In this document: positions 1-7,741 of the stretch, one piece after another | How the letters are laid out: the number at the start of each line of letters is the position of its first letter | Numbering within the stretch: the stretch's first letter is position 1 | NCBI RefSeq assembly: GCF_900130045.1 | Contig: NZ_FQXT01000001.1 | Location: forward strand, 186,001 to 250,000 | DNA from: Leeuwenhoekiella palythoae | Lineage (GTDB): Bacteria; Bacteroidota; Bacteroidia; Flavobacteriales; Flavobacteriaceae | Length of the DNA: 64,000 nucleotides | Direction of reading: 5' to 3' | Program-made: the position numbers and the translations under genes | The notes under the pieces: model-generated | The model's database searches: none | Seen by the model: the letters and a program-made list of their open reading frames with translations, nothing else | What the model was told of the DNA's origin: nothing

Positions 1-81
1 TTACTCATAAGATATTCTGTTAATTAAGGTTTTAAATTTTAGCTCCTTAAATATACATAAAAATCAAAATTTCTTATCTAT

Positions 82-1797
82 TTATCTCAAGTACTTAAAA
101 TACCCTAACAAAACCTGATCATTCTCGATACGCGGAGTTTTAATTTCAAGTAAGCACGGGCGGTCGTTTTCGGCGTAGAATGCAACTTGAGCTTCAGCTA
201 ACTCACCTTCATTTTCAGCTGAAAAATAGGCTAACCCATACATCTTGCATAAATGCGAAGCATCTAGATTATGAACCGTTTCAAAATAGGTTTCAAAGGC
301 TTGAGAAGTTTTATCCCCGGGTAAAATCCTAAAAATCCCACCCCCGGAATTATTCACGACAATAATCTTAAAATCTTTTGGGAGGTGAGCATTCCAAAGG
401 GCATTGCTGTCATAAAAAAAACTCAGATCACCTGTAATAAGTGTGGTGGGCATAGCACTTCCTACAGCAGCACCTACCGCCGTAGATGTACTGCCGTCAA
501 TACCACTGGTTCCACGATTACAAAAAACCTTTAGAGTTTTATCTATATCAAAAAGCTGCACATAGCGCACAGTTGAGCTATTACCTAACTGCAATTGGCT
601 GCCGGAACGCAGTCGAGAAAGAATGCGATCAAAAGCTTTAAAATCGCACCAACCCATATCTTGTATATATTCTTGATGTTTTAGATCTCGCTGGGTTCTT
701 ACCGCAAGCCACTCCTTCTGATAATCACTGGAAACAGTTGAAGTTTGAGGTAAAAATTGATTCCAGAAATAATTTACAGGAACTTTAAAATGTTTATTCA
801 GACAGAAAAACGTGTCATACGCTTTTTTAGGGTCAATGTGCCAATGCTGATCAGGTTGATATTCTCTCAAAAAGGCCTTGATCTTCTTTGAGATGATCAT
901 TCCGCCGATGGTTACCAGTAATTCCGGCTGAAGGTTTTTAAATCCGTTATCGTCTAGCGAACCAATTATATTATCAATTCTTGTAAAAAAATTGGGATGA
1001 TGCAGATTAGAGGTCGTTTCGGTAAAAACCAAGACACTAGGATCATCTCCTAAAGTATCAAGAAATTGCTGTTCAATCGTATTGGGTTGCAGCACGCCCA
1101 CGATGACCAGCTTTCGCTTTGCGCTATTCCATTTCTTAACAAACGGCTGTAAATAGGCCTCCGTCAACTCCATCGATTTTACCGGTTCTTCCACAATTAT
1201 TGGATTTACCAGTTTTTCTTCGGTGGTATTGTAAAGCGGCTCGTAAAAAGGCACATTAATATGTACCGGACCTTGACCGCTTAGCGCTTCGTTTAAAGCT
1301 TTATTGATCTCTTGCTGGTTATGCTTAGTGGCTTCCCGCTGTTTCTGAATGAGTTTGGGATCGGTCAACGTGCTATCTGGCACATATTCAGAATATAAAT
1401 TTGCCGAATACAAAATGTGATTTTCAAACACATTACGCTGCCTAATGGTTTGCCCATCGCCTATATCAATACGCTCAATTGGCCTATCTGCCGAAATTAC
1501 CACCAAAGGAATATCGCTGTAAAAAGCCTCAGAAATCGCCGGATAATAGTTTAAAACCGCGCTGCCTGACGAACAAACTAACGCCACGGGCTTTTGAATT
1601 TGTTGGGCAATTCCCAATGCAAAAAACGCTGCTGATCGTTCATCGACCACGCTATAGGTTTTCATTTCAGGATGATGCGTAAAACCGATTGTTAACGGGG
1701 CATTTCGCGATCCTGGGGAGATTACAATGTGGTTGATTCCTTTTTCTAAACAAAGCAAAACCACAGATTGAGCGACGGGGATACTAGAATATTTCAT
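82..1797 (-). CDS. menD: MenD, 2-succinyl-5-enolpyruvyl-6-hydroxy-3-cyclohexene-1-carboxylate synthase
   Basis: Thiamine-diphosphate enzyme of menaquinone synthesis that adds the succinic semialdehyde unit from 2-oxoglutarate to isochorismate. The 571-residue length is normal for the family. The N-terminal half carries ISPGSRNAPL (residues 27-36) and the conserved Glu of VDERSA (Glu53), which activates ThDP in this superfamily. The C-terminal half has the metal/ThDP segment beginning GDLSFFYDSNAL and a later NNSGGGIFRILPG stretch, both typical of MenD. It lies 31 bp downstream of the isochorismate synthase gene on the same strand, so the two probably form one transcript supplying consecutive steps. 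Flavobacteria use menaquinone as their respiratory quinone, so the gene is probably essential. The ATG is the only reasonable start. Confidence in the assignment is high. Confidence 0.96.
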   Translation of the reverse strand: MKYSSIPVAQSVVLLCLEKGINHIVISPGSRNAPLTIGFTHHPEMKTYSVVDERSAAFFALGIAQQIQKPVALVCSSGSAVLNYYPAISEAFYSDIPLVVISADRPIERIDIGDGQTIRQRNVFENHILYSANLYSEYVPDSTLTDPKLIQKQREATKHNQQEINKALNEALSGQGPVHINVPFYEPLYNTTEEKLVNPIIVEEPVKSMELTEAYLQPFVKKWNSAKRKLVIVGVLQPNTIEQQFLDTLGDDPSVLVFTETTSNLHHPNFFTRIDNIIGSLDDNGFKNLQPELLVTIGGMIISKKIKAFLREYQPDQHWHIDPKKAYDTFFCLNKHFKVPVNYFWNQFLPQTSTVSSDYQKEWLAVRTQRDLKHQEYIQDMGWCDFKAFDRILSRLRSGSQLQLGNSSTVRYVQLFDIDKTLKVFCNRGTSGIDGSTSTAVGAAVGSAMPTTLITGDLSFFYDSNALWNAHLPKDFKIIVVNNSGGGIFRILPGDKTSQAFETYFETVHNLDASHLCKMYGLAYFSAENEGELAEAQVAFYAENDRPCLLEIKTPRIENDQVLLGYFKYLR

Positions 1798-1828
1798 TGG
1801 AATTCAAAAATACGACAAAGGCCAAATC

Positions 1829-2938
1829 TTAGAGAATACTGGCAATAGTTTGTGCTTTATTAACAGTTTCTTGCCACTCTTGCTTGGCGTCAGAGCCCGC
1901 GGTTATACCGCCGCCAACATAAAGCGATGCCATTTGAGGTTTAAATTGCATACACCTCAAATTCACATATAGTTCTGAAGTTTTCTTTACGGTTTTGTAG
2001 GCCAGATTCTCAACGTTTCTACGGGTTCGGCGTTTAGAATGATCCTGCAACTGATTGATCTCACCTAAGAAACCTGTGTAAAACGCACGATCATAACTTT
2101 CTTGCTCATTAATGAACGACTTGGCAAGATCACGTGGCAATCCACAAACCGCAGGTGTGGGATGCAACGCATTTAGCAAAGCTTTAAGTGGATTTTCAGT
2201 AGGTGCTAAATTCCCGGTAATTTTAGTTCGTAAATGCAAGAGTCCACCGGCTCTGTACGTTTCCCTATCGTGAACTCTAAAGGCCTTAAAATCAAAGCCT
2301 GCTAGTTTACTCGTAATTTCCTCGGTTACCATTTGCTGCTCTTCTTGCTCCTTTAAACCCCAATCCACATCTGTGGATCCAGAATAAGACTGAGTTCCTG
2401 CAAGTGCCATAGTTTCTAGACGTTGACCTTTTAATGCTAATAAGGTTTCCGGAGTTGCACCTAGCCACGTGCCTACCTCAGGATGATGCCATAAATAGGT
2501 AAATGCCGTTGGATATTTTTGATTGAGTCTAAAAAATAGCGGTATCGGCGACGAGGCTTCAATTGAAATGTTTTGCTTTCGCGAAAGCACAACTTTCTTC
2601 AAGTCTGAATCAGTGATTGTTTCAATCGCTTTTTCAACTAATGCAATATGCTGATCAGCATCCTTGGTTTCAATAGTTTTTTCAACTGAATTGAATTCGA
2701 CAGCAGCGCTTGAAACTATAATCTCGGTGGGCTTACCTTTAATTAGAATTCCGGGCTGATTGCTATCAAACGGAGCAAACACAAAACCTTCTTCTTCATA
2801 GGTCGAAGTGGTATGTAGCTTCTTATCCTCTTGAAAGATAACCTGAAGCGCAGCAGCACCAGGTTTGCTGTAAATAACAAAAGGCAATTGCTTTTTAAAA
2901 TGATTTTCTAATTGAGATGCTAATTCTTCCTGAGACAT
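1829..2938 (-). CDS. menF: Isochorismate synthase (MenF/EntC family)
   Basis: Converts chorismate to isochorismate, the committed step into menaquinone. The protein has 369 residues and a chorismate-binding domain in its C-terminal two thirds. Visible motifs are GATPETLL, the Thr/Ala segment ETMALAGTQ, HPTPAVCGLPRD, and the Glu-rich ESYDRAFYTGFLGE segment near the Mg site. The N-terminal region is short and divergent, as in other Bacteroidota MenF/EntC proteins. It sits directly upstream of menD, and its start codon is 2 bp from the stop of the upstream thioesterase gene, so the three look like one minus-strand operon. Salicylate or siderophore synthesis is an alternative role for isochorismate synthases, but the menD neighbour argues for menaquinone. 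Confidence 0.93.
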   Translation of the reverse strand: MSQEELASQLENHFKKQLPFVIYSKPGAAALQVIFQEDKKLHTTSTYEEEGFVFAPFDSNQPGILIKGKPTEIIVSSAAVEFNSVEKTIETKDADQHIALVEKAIETITDSDLKKVVLSRKQNISIEASSPIPLFFRLNQKYPTAFTYLWHHPEVGTWLGATPETLLALKGQRLETMALAGTQSYSGSTDVDWGLKEQEEQQMVTEEITSKLAGFDFKAFRVHDRETYRAGGLLHLRTKITGNLAPTENPLKALLNALHPTPAVCGLPRDLAKSFINEQESYDRAFYTGFLGEINQLQDHSKRRTRRNVENLAYKTVKKTSELYVNLRCMQFKPQMASLYVGGGITAGSDAKQEWQETVNKAQTIASIL

Positions 2939-2940
2939 TC

Positions 2941-3366
2941 TTACTTTTTTGGTAAAGCAATCGTAGTTAGCTTGACTAAGGATATTAGGTCACCTGCGGT
3001 ATTGGTAATCTTTATTTGCCAAAGCTGAGTGGTACGCCCTTTATGCAAATAGGTCGCTTTTGCAAACACATCACCTTCAGAAATACTTTTTACATGGTTT
3101 GCAGAAATCTCAATTCCTCTTATAAAAACTTTTTCAACGTCAAGAAACATCATACTTGCTGCACTCCCTACACTTTCAGCCAGAGCGACTGATGCACCGC
3201 CGTGCAACACGCCATCCGGTTGATGCACTTTTGAAGTGACCGGCATTCTTGCGGTAAGAAAATCCTCACCAATATCAGTAAACTCTATCTGAAGCGTTTC
3301 CATCAATGTGTTTTTGCAAATCGCGTTGCAACGTTTAAGCGCTTCTTCTTTATTATCCTGAAACAT
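2941..3366 (-). CDS. PaaI-family hotdog thioesterase
   Basis: Small acyl-CoA thioesterase of the PaaI/YbgC hotdog fold. The reading frame can be opened at 3405, but I prefer the ATG at 3366 (protein beginning MFQDNKEEAL), because the 13 extra residues are basic and unlike the family. The motif VLHGGASVALAESVGS contains the HGG loop and the catalytic-type Glu typical of PaaI-like enzymes. Because the gene sits just upstream of isochorismate synthase and menD, the likely substrate is 1,4-dihydroxy-2-naphthoyl-CoA, the menaquinone intermediate whose CoA must be removed. That substrate is inferred from context only; a general phenylacetyl-CoA-type thioesterase is the alternative. Confidence 0.85.
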   Translation of the reverse strand: MFQDNKEEALKRCNAICKNTLMETLQIEFTDIGEDFLTARMPVTSKVHQPDGVLHGGASVALAESVGSAASMMFLDVEKVFIRGIEISANHVKSISEGDVFAKATYLHKGRTTQLWQIKITNTAGDLISLVKLTTIALPKK

Positions 3367-3569
3367 ATCTATTTGTTTATCCTTCCTTTGCAATACCTTA
3401 AGCAATACGTTTTATAAAAAACTTGCTCAATGCTATTAAAACCAAGCAAAAAAACTAAAATTAAACTCTTTACAAACCAGTATTTGCTCTTGTAAAACAA
3501 ATACTATTAAGAGTAATTATCCCTTAAACTTTTCTTACTTTCTCACTGAGTAAAGATACTTAAAGCAAA

Positions 3570-4229
3570 ATGATGAACGAAGAAAAAAGCGTTAGCTACA
3601 CCACAACAAACACCTACCAGACCTTGAATACTTTAAATGATCAAACCAAGAATATTTGGATTGTTTGTCACGGTCTGGGCCATTTGAGCACCTTTTTTAT
3701 AAAGCATTTTGAAAGTTTAGCTCCGGACCCAAACTATATAATAGCGCCTCAAGCCCCAAGCAAATATTACCAGGATAAAAGTTATAAATATATAGGTGCC
3801 TCGTGGTTAACTCGAGAAAATACTGAAATAGAGATTGAGAACGTGTTGAACTATTTAGATCAGGTATATAATAAAGAATTGAGCAGCGTAGATCTCCAAA
3901 AGTATACTGTAGTATTGATGGGTTTCTCACAAGGCGTTTCTGTAATAACCCGTTGGCTTGCGCACAGAGAAATCTCTTGTGATGTTCTAATACTGCATTC
4001 GGGAAAAATACCTGCTGATGTGAAGCATATTGCGAATCAACCTAAACGTGTCTTTTCTATTTATGGCAACGAAGATCCATTAATCAGTAAAGAAGCGTTA
4101 CGCCAACAGCAGCAGTTAGCAAAGTCTTTATTTAACGCCTCTATGGAAGAAGTGATCTTTGATGGCACTCATGTAGTTCACGAAGCCAGTCTTCAGCAAA
4201 TTGCTAATACAGTATTGAACACGTTGTAA
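3570..4229 (+). CDS. Alpha/beta hydrolase (carboxylesterase/phospholipase type)
   Basis: Serine hydrolase of 219 residues resembling the phospholipase/carboxylesterase (YpfH/LYPLA-like) group. The nucleophile elbow GFSQG puts the catalytic Ser at residue 120; the sequences YGNEDP (Asp169) and DGTHVV (His201) complete a standard triad. An early CHGLG segment (residues 33-37) supplies the oxyanion loop. No signal peptide is seen, so it should be cytoplasmic. Two ATGs are adjacent (3570 and 3573) and cannot be separated. It is divergent from the menaquinone operon, with the roughly 200 bp between them probably holding both promoters. The substrate cannot be told from sequence. Confidence 0.82.
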   Translation: MMNEEKSVSYTTTNTYQTLNTLNDQTKNIWIVCHGLGHLSTFFIKHFESLAPDPNYIIAPQAPSKYYQDKSYKYIGASWLTRENTEIEIENVLNYLDQVYNKELSSVDLQKYTVVLMGFSQGVSVITRWLAHREISCDVLILHSGKIPADVKHIANQPKRVFSIYGNEDPLISKEALRQQQQLAKSLFNASMEEVIFDGTHVVHEASLQQIANTVLNTL

Positions 4230-4333
4230 TCAAATCGGTTTCATTCTAGATCTACCAAAGCGACTAAAGCAATAGATTCATTTAATATCCTAGTATTTAA
4301 AGTATTACAACGCACTTTACAAAATCTATTTTT

Positions 4334-4521
4334 GTGTATTTCAACGAATTAATTTGTTTTTAACGGAATTAAATCGCTATCTTAGAAGAAGATAACACAA
4401 AGAGTCCCTTACTCAATTCTGAAATTCGAGCTGGTATTACTTGTCGAGTTAGTTTGTTGTTTGTTTATATATTAGTTTTTAGTTGGTAGAGAGTCTGATT
4501 TTAAATAAGTCAGACTCTTTT
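4334..4521 (+). ncRNA. Candidate small noncoding transcription unit sharing 5' and 3' sequence with the LRR gene
   Basis: No gene was seen between 4230 and 4793, but this stretch looks like a transcription unit. It contains GTGTATTTCAACGAAT (4334-4349), repeated exactly at 4715-4730 ahead of the LRR gene. In both copies this is followed by a TTG and, 21 nt further on, a TA-box (TTG 4354-4356, TATCTTAG 4378-4385), close to the Bacteroidota promoter pattern. It ends with a sequence almost identical to the 3' UTR of the LRR gene (4471-4489 against 5542-5560) and a 9-bp terminator hairpin. Between about 4391 and the terminator there is no ATG, so a transcript of about 130 nt would be noncoding. 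A remnant of a deleted paralogue is the alternative. The remaining gap, 4522-4714, has short tandem similarities (4651-4670 and 4675-4693) and nothing else I can name. Confidence 0.4.
4490..4521 (+). terminator. Intrinsic terminator of the candidate small RNA unit
   Basis: Perfect 9-bp stem AGAGTCTGA (4490-4498) with TCAGACTCT (4510-4518), 11-nt loop, then a short T run (4518-4521). No coding sequence precedes it for 260 bp, so it must close some other transcript. Confidence 0.7.
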
Positions 4522-4714
4522 CATTTGGACAAACTACTACCAACAGCATAAATACTTGATTTAAGTAAGAATTAACTTACTTTAAAATAAGTTACAACTA
4601 GATTTTGTCCTTAAAAGTACCACAAAACCAGCTTGCAACCCATCAATAAATTGTATAAAACCACTAATTTTTAATTGTACAAAACAACTATTTGGATAAA
4701 ATCGGTATTTAATC

Positions 4715-4766
4715 GTGTATTTCAACGAATATAATTGCATTTAAAGGTTTAACTACACTATATTTA
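4715..4766 (+). promoter_or_regulatory. Predicted promoter of the LRR gene
   Basis: Contains TTG (4735-4737) and TATATTTA (4759-4766) separated by 21 nt, fitting the Bacteroidota consensus of a -33 TTTG and a -7 TAnnTTTG. The upstream 16-mer at 4715-4730 is an exact repeat of 4334-4349. Transcription would start about 20 nt before the ATG at 4794. Confidence 0.5.
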
Positions 4767-4793
4767 CGTCGTTAAACCAATTAATCAACCCAT

Positions 4794-5519
4794 ATGAAAT
4801 CAATTTTTACTCTTTTCGCAGTAGCATTTCTAAGCTTAACAGCTTTTGCAGAGGTTTCTAATACTCAGAAACAAGCTTTGATTGATTTATATAATGCCAC
4901 TAACGGTTCTGAATGGAATACTACATGGGATCTTAGCGCTGATGTTGCTACTTGGCACGGGGTACGCGTTGTAAATAACAACGTAGTTGGTCTTAACTTA
5001 AGTATGAATAACCTCAACGGTCAATTGCCAGAGACCTTAGGAGATCTTGACAGTCTGGTGACTTTAGAGTTATTCTTCAATAGAATCCAAGGTGAGATTC
5101 CTACTTCTATAGGAAATTTGAAAAACCTTAAAGTTCTTGTTCTTAACGGAAATATGCTTGACGGTAAATTACCTAAGACTATTTACAACTTAACCAAGCT
5201 AGAGCAACTAATGTTGACTAGCAATAACTTAAGTGGAAGCATTTCAAATGAGGTAAGCAATCTTAAAAATCTAGAAATCTTAAATCTTTTCGACAATAAC
5301 TTAAATGGAAATCTTCCTCTAGCAGTTTTAAAACTGGAAAATCTTAAAGAATTAAATCTATCTAACAATCAATTAGCAGGTACGGTACCAGCAGGTATTA
5401 AGAATATGAAAAACCTTAAGACTTTAGCTCTTGCTGCTAATAATTTTGAAAACTATAATGAGGGTGTAGCATTTAATGAAGATTTGAATACTACAAATCC
5501 TTTAGCATCAAACGAATAA
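4794..5519 (+). CDS. Secreted leucine-rich-repeat protein
   Basis: A 241-residue protein with a clear signal peptide (residues 1-19, cleavage near AFA-E). An N-terminal cap of the type ALIDLYNATNGSEW is followed by about seven plant-type leucine-rich repeats of roughly 24 residues, with the pattern LxxLxLxxNxLxGxIPxxIxNL (for example residues 80-220). No C-terminal sorting domain, membrane anchor or lipobox is seen, so it is probably periplasmic or released. LRR solenoids usually bind protein or glycan partners; no enzymatic motif is present. It is a single-gene unit with its own promoter and a strong terminator. Its flanking control sequences are duplicated just upstream around a noncoding unit. 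The function is unknown. Confidence 0.85.
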   Translation: MKSIFTLFAVAFLSLTAFAEVSNTQKQALIDLYNATNGSEWNTTWDLSADVATWHGVRVVNNNVVGLNLSMNNLNGQLPETLGDLDSLVTLELFFNRIQGEIPTSIGNLKNLKVLVLNGNMLDGKLPKTIYNLTKLEQLMLTSNNLSGSISNEVSNLKNLEILNLFDNNLNGNLPLAVLKLENLKELNLSNNQLAGTVPAGIKNMKNLKTLALAANNFENYNEGVAFNEDLNTTNPLASNE

Positions 5520-5558
5520 TTTATTCCCCAAATCATAATAAATTAGTTTTAAGTTGGT

Positions 5559-5590
5559 AAAAGGTCTGTGCTTCGGTGCAGACCTTTTTG
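5559..5590 (+). terminator. Intrinsic terminator of the LRR gene
   Basis: Stem AAGGTCTGTGC / GTGCAGACCTTT around a stable TTCG tetraloop (5572-5575), with two G-U pairs, followed by T5. The 18 nt before the stem match the sequence before the terminator at 4490. Confidence 0.85.
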
Positions 5591-5864
5591 TTTGTATTTG
5601 CTCGCAAAGAATAAGGAGCTTTCCTTAATGCAGTAAAACGATCCTATTACAGGACTTTTATGTATCCCAATAGATCATAAATAATTCTTTGGGAATAGTA
5701 CCTTAAACCACACCAAATCATTCTTCAGCATAATAATATTTTCGCTTCTCAAACGCTATGATTCTTTATTCTGAAAGGTGTTCTAAAGTTATACTGATAC
5801 AGCGAATTGCAATAATTAAGATTGTTTAAAAACCTATGCTACTCCAATTGTAATCGTAGATAAA
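5591..5864. other. Intergenic stretch without recognisable gene
   Basis: Lies between the LRR terminator and the 3' end of the phospholipase-like gene. I see an imperfect inverted repeat (TATCCCAA near 5663 and TTGGGAATA near 5690) that could act as a weak terminator for the minus-strand gene, and no credible ORF. Confidence 0.4.
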
Positions 5865-6881
5865 TTAGTTTTGAGGAACTTGCATTCTTCTTGGCTTAAC
5901 TACAAACGGCGTAAACCAGTCCCAAGTTAACCCAATAGAAAACCGTGGATAACTATCTACAAAGCGATAATTATAATCGTCAAAACCAAAGCTAAAGCGC
6001 GCCATAATTCCCAGATCACCATCCCAAGGATAAAGGGTCGCACTAGTTTCTGATCTATATAATTCTGCTGAAGGGTGTACGTCAGGATGCAAAAATACAC
6101 GTTGCGACAGGCTATAACGCATCTTTTTAAAATGTGCGGTAAATTCGTACCAGGCCTCGATTTGATGCCTGCCATAAATATCAATATCTTCAGGGTTATA
6201 TCCACCAAATTGAAACACTCCCAAAAATCGATTGTGATAAATCTGATAAGCCATTGTAAAGGAGTGAGATTGTAAGGGGTAGTTATCCTTATCAAATGTA
6301 TTAATGCGGTAGTTCAAAGACAGCCGTGTAAGGTTAGTAGAAAAATTACCGGAAGATCGATTTAAAATCTCTGAGAGATTGGTATCATCTGTAATATCAT
6401 CGTAAAGCGCCCTACTCTCCGGAGTATTATCTTCAAAATCTTCGCTAAAAGCTGATTTGCTCTGTCCGTTTGAGTAATGACCTGTTTCGATCGCAGCGGT
6501 AAGAAAATTATTGTTTTCCGTTTTAATAATAGATTGCCATCCAATAAAAGCTTTATACGACGGCGTTTTTACCGGTTTTGAATTTTCATCATAAATACGC
6601 AGGTGCGGTTGAATACTCAAATAAACCGCATCACCCGCCACAATGGTATCTCTGTTAAGCGCTTCACGTATATCATTATAGATGCTGTAATAAACCACAG
6701 GTTTGGCTTCAAGTAAAATACGTTCGTACGGGTTATTTCCGGTTCCTGCCGCTAAAAATGGACGTTCAGCTATAGGAAAATAGTCTTTGAAACCTTTAGC
6801 AGACTTACTGTTTTGTGCACTTAAGAGTTGAAATGATACTATGCTGAAAAAAATACTGAACTGAAGTAGACGTTGATTCAT
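5865..6881 (-). CDS. Outer-membrane phospholipase A-like beta-barrel protein
   Basis: A 338-residue exported protein (signal peptide about residues 1-22, ending LLSAQ). The central motif ETGHYSNGQS places His135, Ser137, Asn138 and Gly139 in the order H-x-S-N-G, which is the active-site signature of outer-membrane phospholipase A (PF02253). In OMPLA this His-Ser pair, with a later Asn, hydrolyses phospholipids and lysophospholipids in the outer leaflet. A following STNLTRLSLNYR segment could supply the Asn. The rest is rich in alternating aromatic strands (for example RHQIEAWYEFTAHF, PRFSIGLTWDWF), fitting a 12-strand barrel. It lacks a terminal aromatic residue. It is a single gene, divergent from the OmpH/Skp-like gene. 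Assignment rests on the motif and the barrel pattern. Confidence 0.62.
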   Translation of the reverse strand: MNQRLLQFSIFFSIVSFQLLSAQNSKSAKGFKDYFPIAERPFLAAGTGNNPYERILLEAKPVVYYSIYNDIREALNRDTIVAGDAVYLSIQPHLRIYDENSKPVKTPSYKAFIGWQSIIKTENNNFLTAAIETGHYSNGQSKSAFSEDFEDNTPESRALYDDITDDTNLSEILNRSSGNFSTNLTRLSLNYRINTFDKDNYPLQSHSFTMAYQIYHNRFLGVFQFGGYNPEDIDIYGRHQIEAWYEFTAHFKKMRYSLSQRVFLHPDVHPSAELYRSETSATLYPWDGDLGIMARFSFGFDDYNYRFVDSYPRFSIGLTWDWFTPFVVKPRRMQVPQN

Positions 6882-7067
6882 AAGCTTAGGGGTTAAATAA
6901 CACGAACTTGTATCAAGTTAAAAGTTGTAAAATTGCAAAGAACCATTATATTACGGGTTCTGTTTAAGAATATTTTGAGTTTTGGCTCAAATATTGAAAC
7001 ACCGTATACTGAACAGCGTCCTTAAGACGCATAACTAGAATAAATGAACATCGTTAATTCCCCAAAA

Positions 7068-7568
7068 ATGAAATTTAAACACCTCGCCTTCCTCCTAGTT
7101 TTTTTTATTGCAACTACACTTAGCGCACAAGGAACTGTTGCACATATTAATATGGAAGAAGTGATTAATCTAATGCCGCAAACTTCTGAAGCCGAAGCAG
7201 AGCTTAATCGCTTAAGACAAGCGTATCAACGTGACTTTGAGACTTCGTATAGAGAGTATCAGGCAAAGTTTGTGAAATATGAGGATGAAGCTTCTACTCT
7301 TTCTCCTGCGGAAAATGAAAAACGCAAAAGCGATCTCGAACTTATTGAGCGTAATCTGGCGCAAACGCAACAGAATATTGAAAAACAAATCGCCGAAAAA
7401 CGCAAACTATTATTTGAACCGGTAAAACAACAAGCAAGAGAGCTCGTGACTAAAGTAGCCGATAATCTTGGTTTTCTCTACGTACTAGATTCTTCTAAAG
7501 ATGCTGGTCTTGTTATGGCAAAAGGAAAAGACCTTATGCCGGAGGTTAAGCGTACTTTAGGGATGTAA
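7068..7568 (+). CDS. OmpH/Skp-family periplasmic chaperone
   Basis: Member of the Skp family, trimeric periplasmic holdase chaperones that carry unfolded outer-membrane proteins. I choose the ATG at 7068 rather than 7044, because it begins directly with a signal peptide (MKFKHLAFLLVFFIATTLSAQ-G). The mature part opens with the family strand GTVAHINMEEVINLMP. It then runs as a long charged helical hairpin (about residues 45-125 of the longer frame, rich in E, K, Q and R) and closes with a small strand region LGFLYVLDSSKDAGLVMAKGKDL. The length of about 166 residues is typical. A transcription terminator shared with dnaK follows. Flavobacterial genomes usually hold several paralogues, so a dedicated skp symbol is withheld. 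Confidence 0.88.
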   Translation: MKFKHLAFLLVFFIATTLSAQGTVAHINMEEVINLMPQTSEAEAELNRLRQAYQRDFETSYREYQAKFVKYEDEASTLSPAENEKRKSDLELIERNLAQTQQNIEKQIAEKRKLLFEPVKQQARELVTKVADNLGFLYVLDSSKDAGLVMAKGKDLMPEVKRTLGM

Positions 7569-7663
7569 AATGTACTCACAACGCTAAGCAATTCTGCAGT
7601 TATTCTTAAAAGCAGGTCCTTTACAGAGACAAGACTTAAAAATTAATACCCATAACACCAATA

Positions 7664-7695
7664 AAAAACCCCGATGCAAATGCATCGGGGTTTTT
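7664..7695. terminator. Bidirectional terminator between ompH-like gene and dnaK
   Basis: A 15-bp perfect stem (7664-7678 with 7681-7695; core CCCCGATGCA / TGCATCGGGG) with flanking A and T tracts on both sides. It serves the two convergent genes. Confidence 0.93.
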
Positions 7696-7741
7696 AGTAT
7701 TTAACAACCAAGCTGGTTGGTTTCTCTCTAATTATGAAGGC

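Noticed and set aside
5663-5698. Imperfect inverted repeat TATCCCAA/TTGGGAATA
   Set aside because: Bulged stem with no T run; too weak to call as a terminator on its own.
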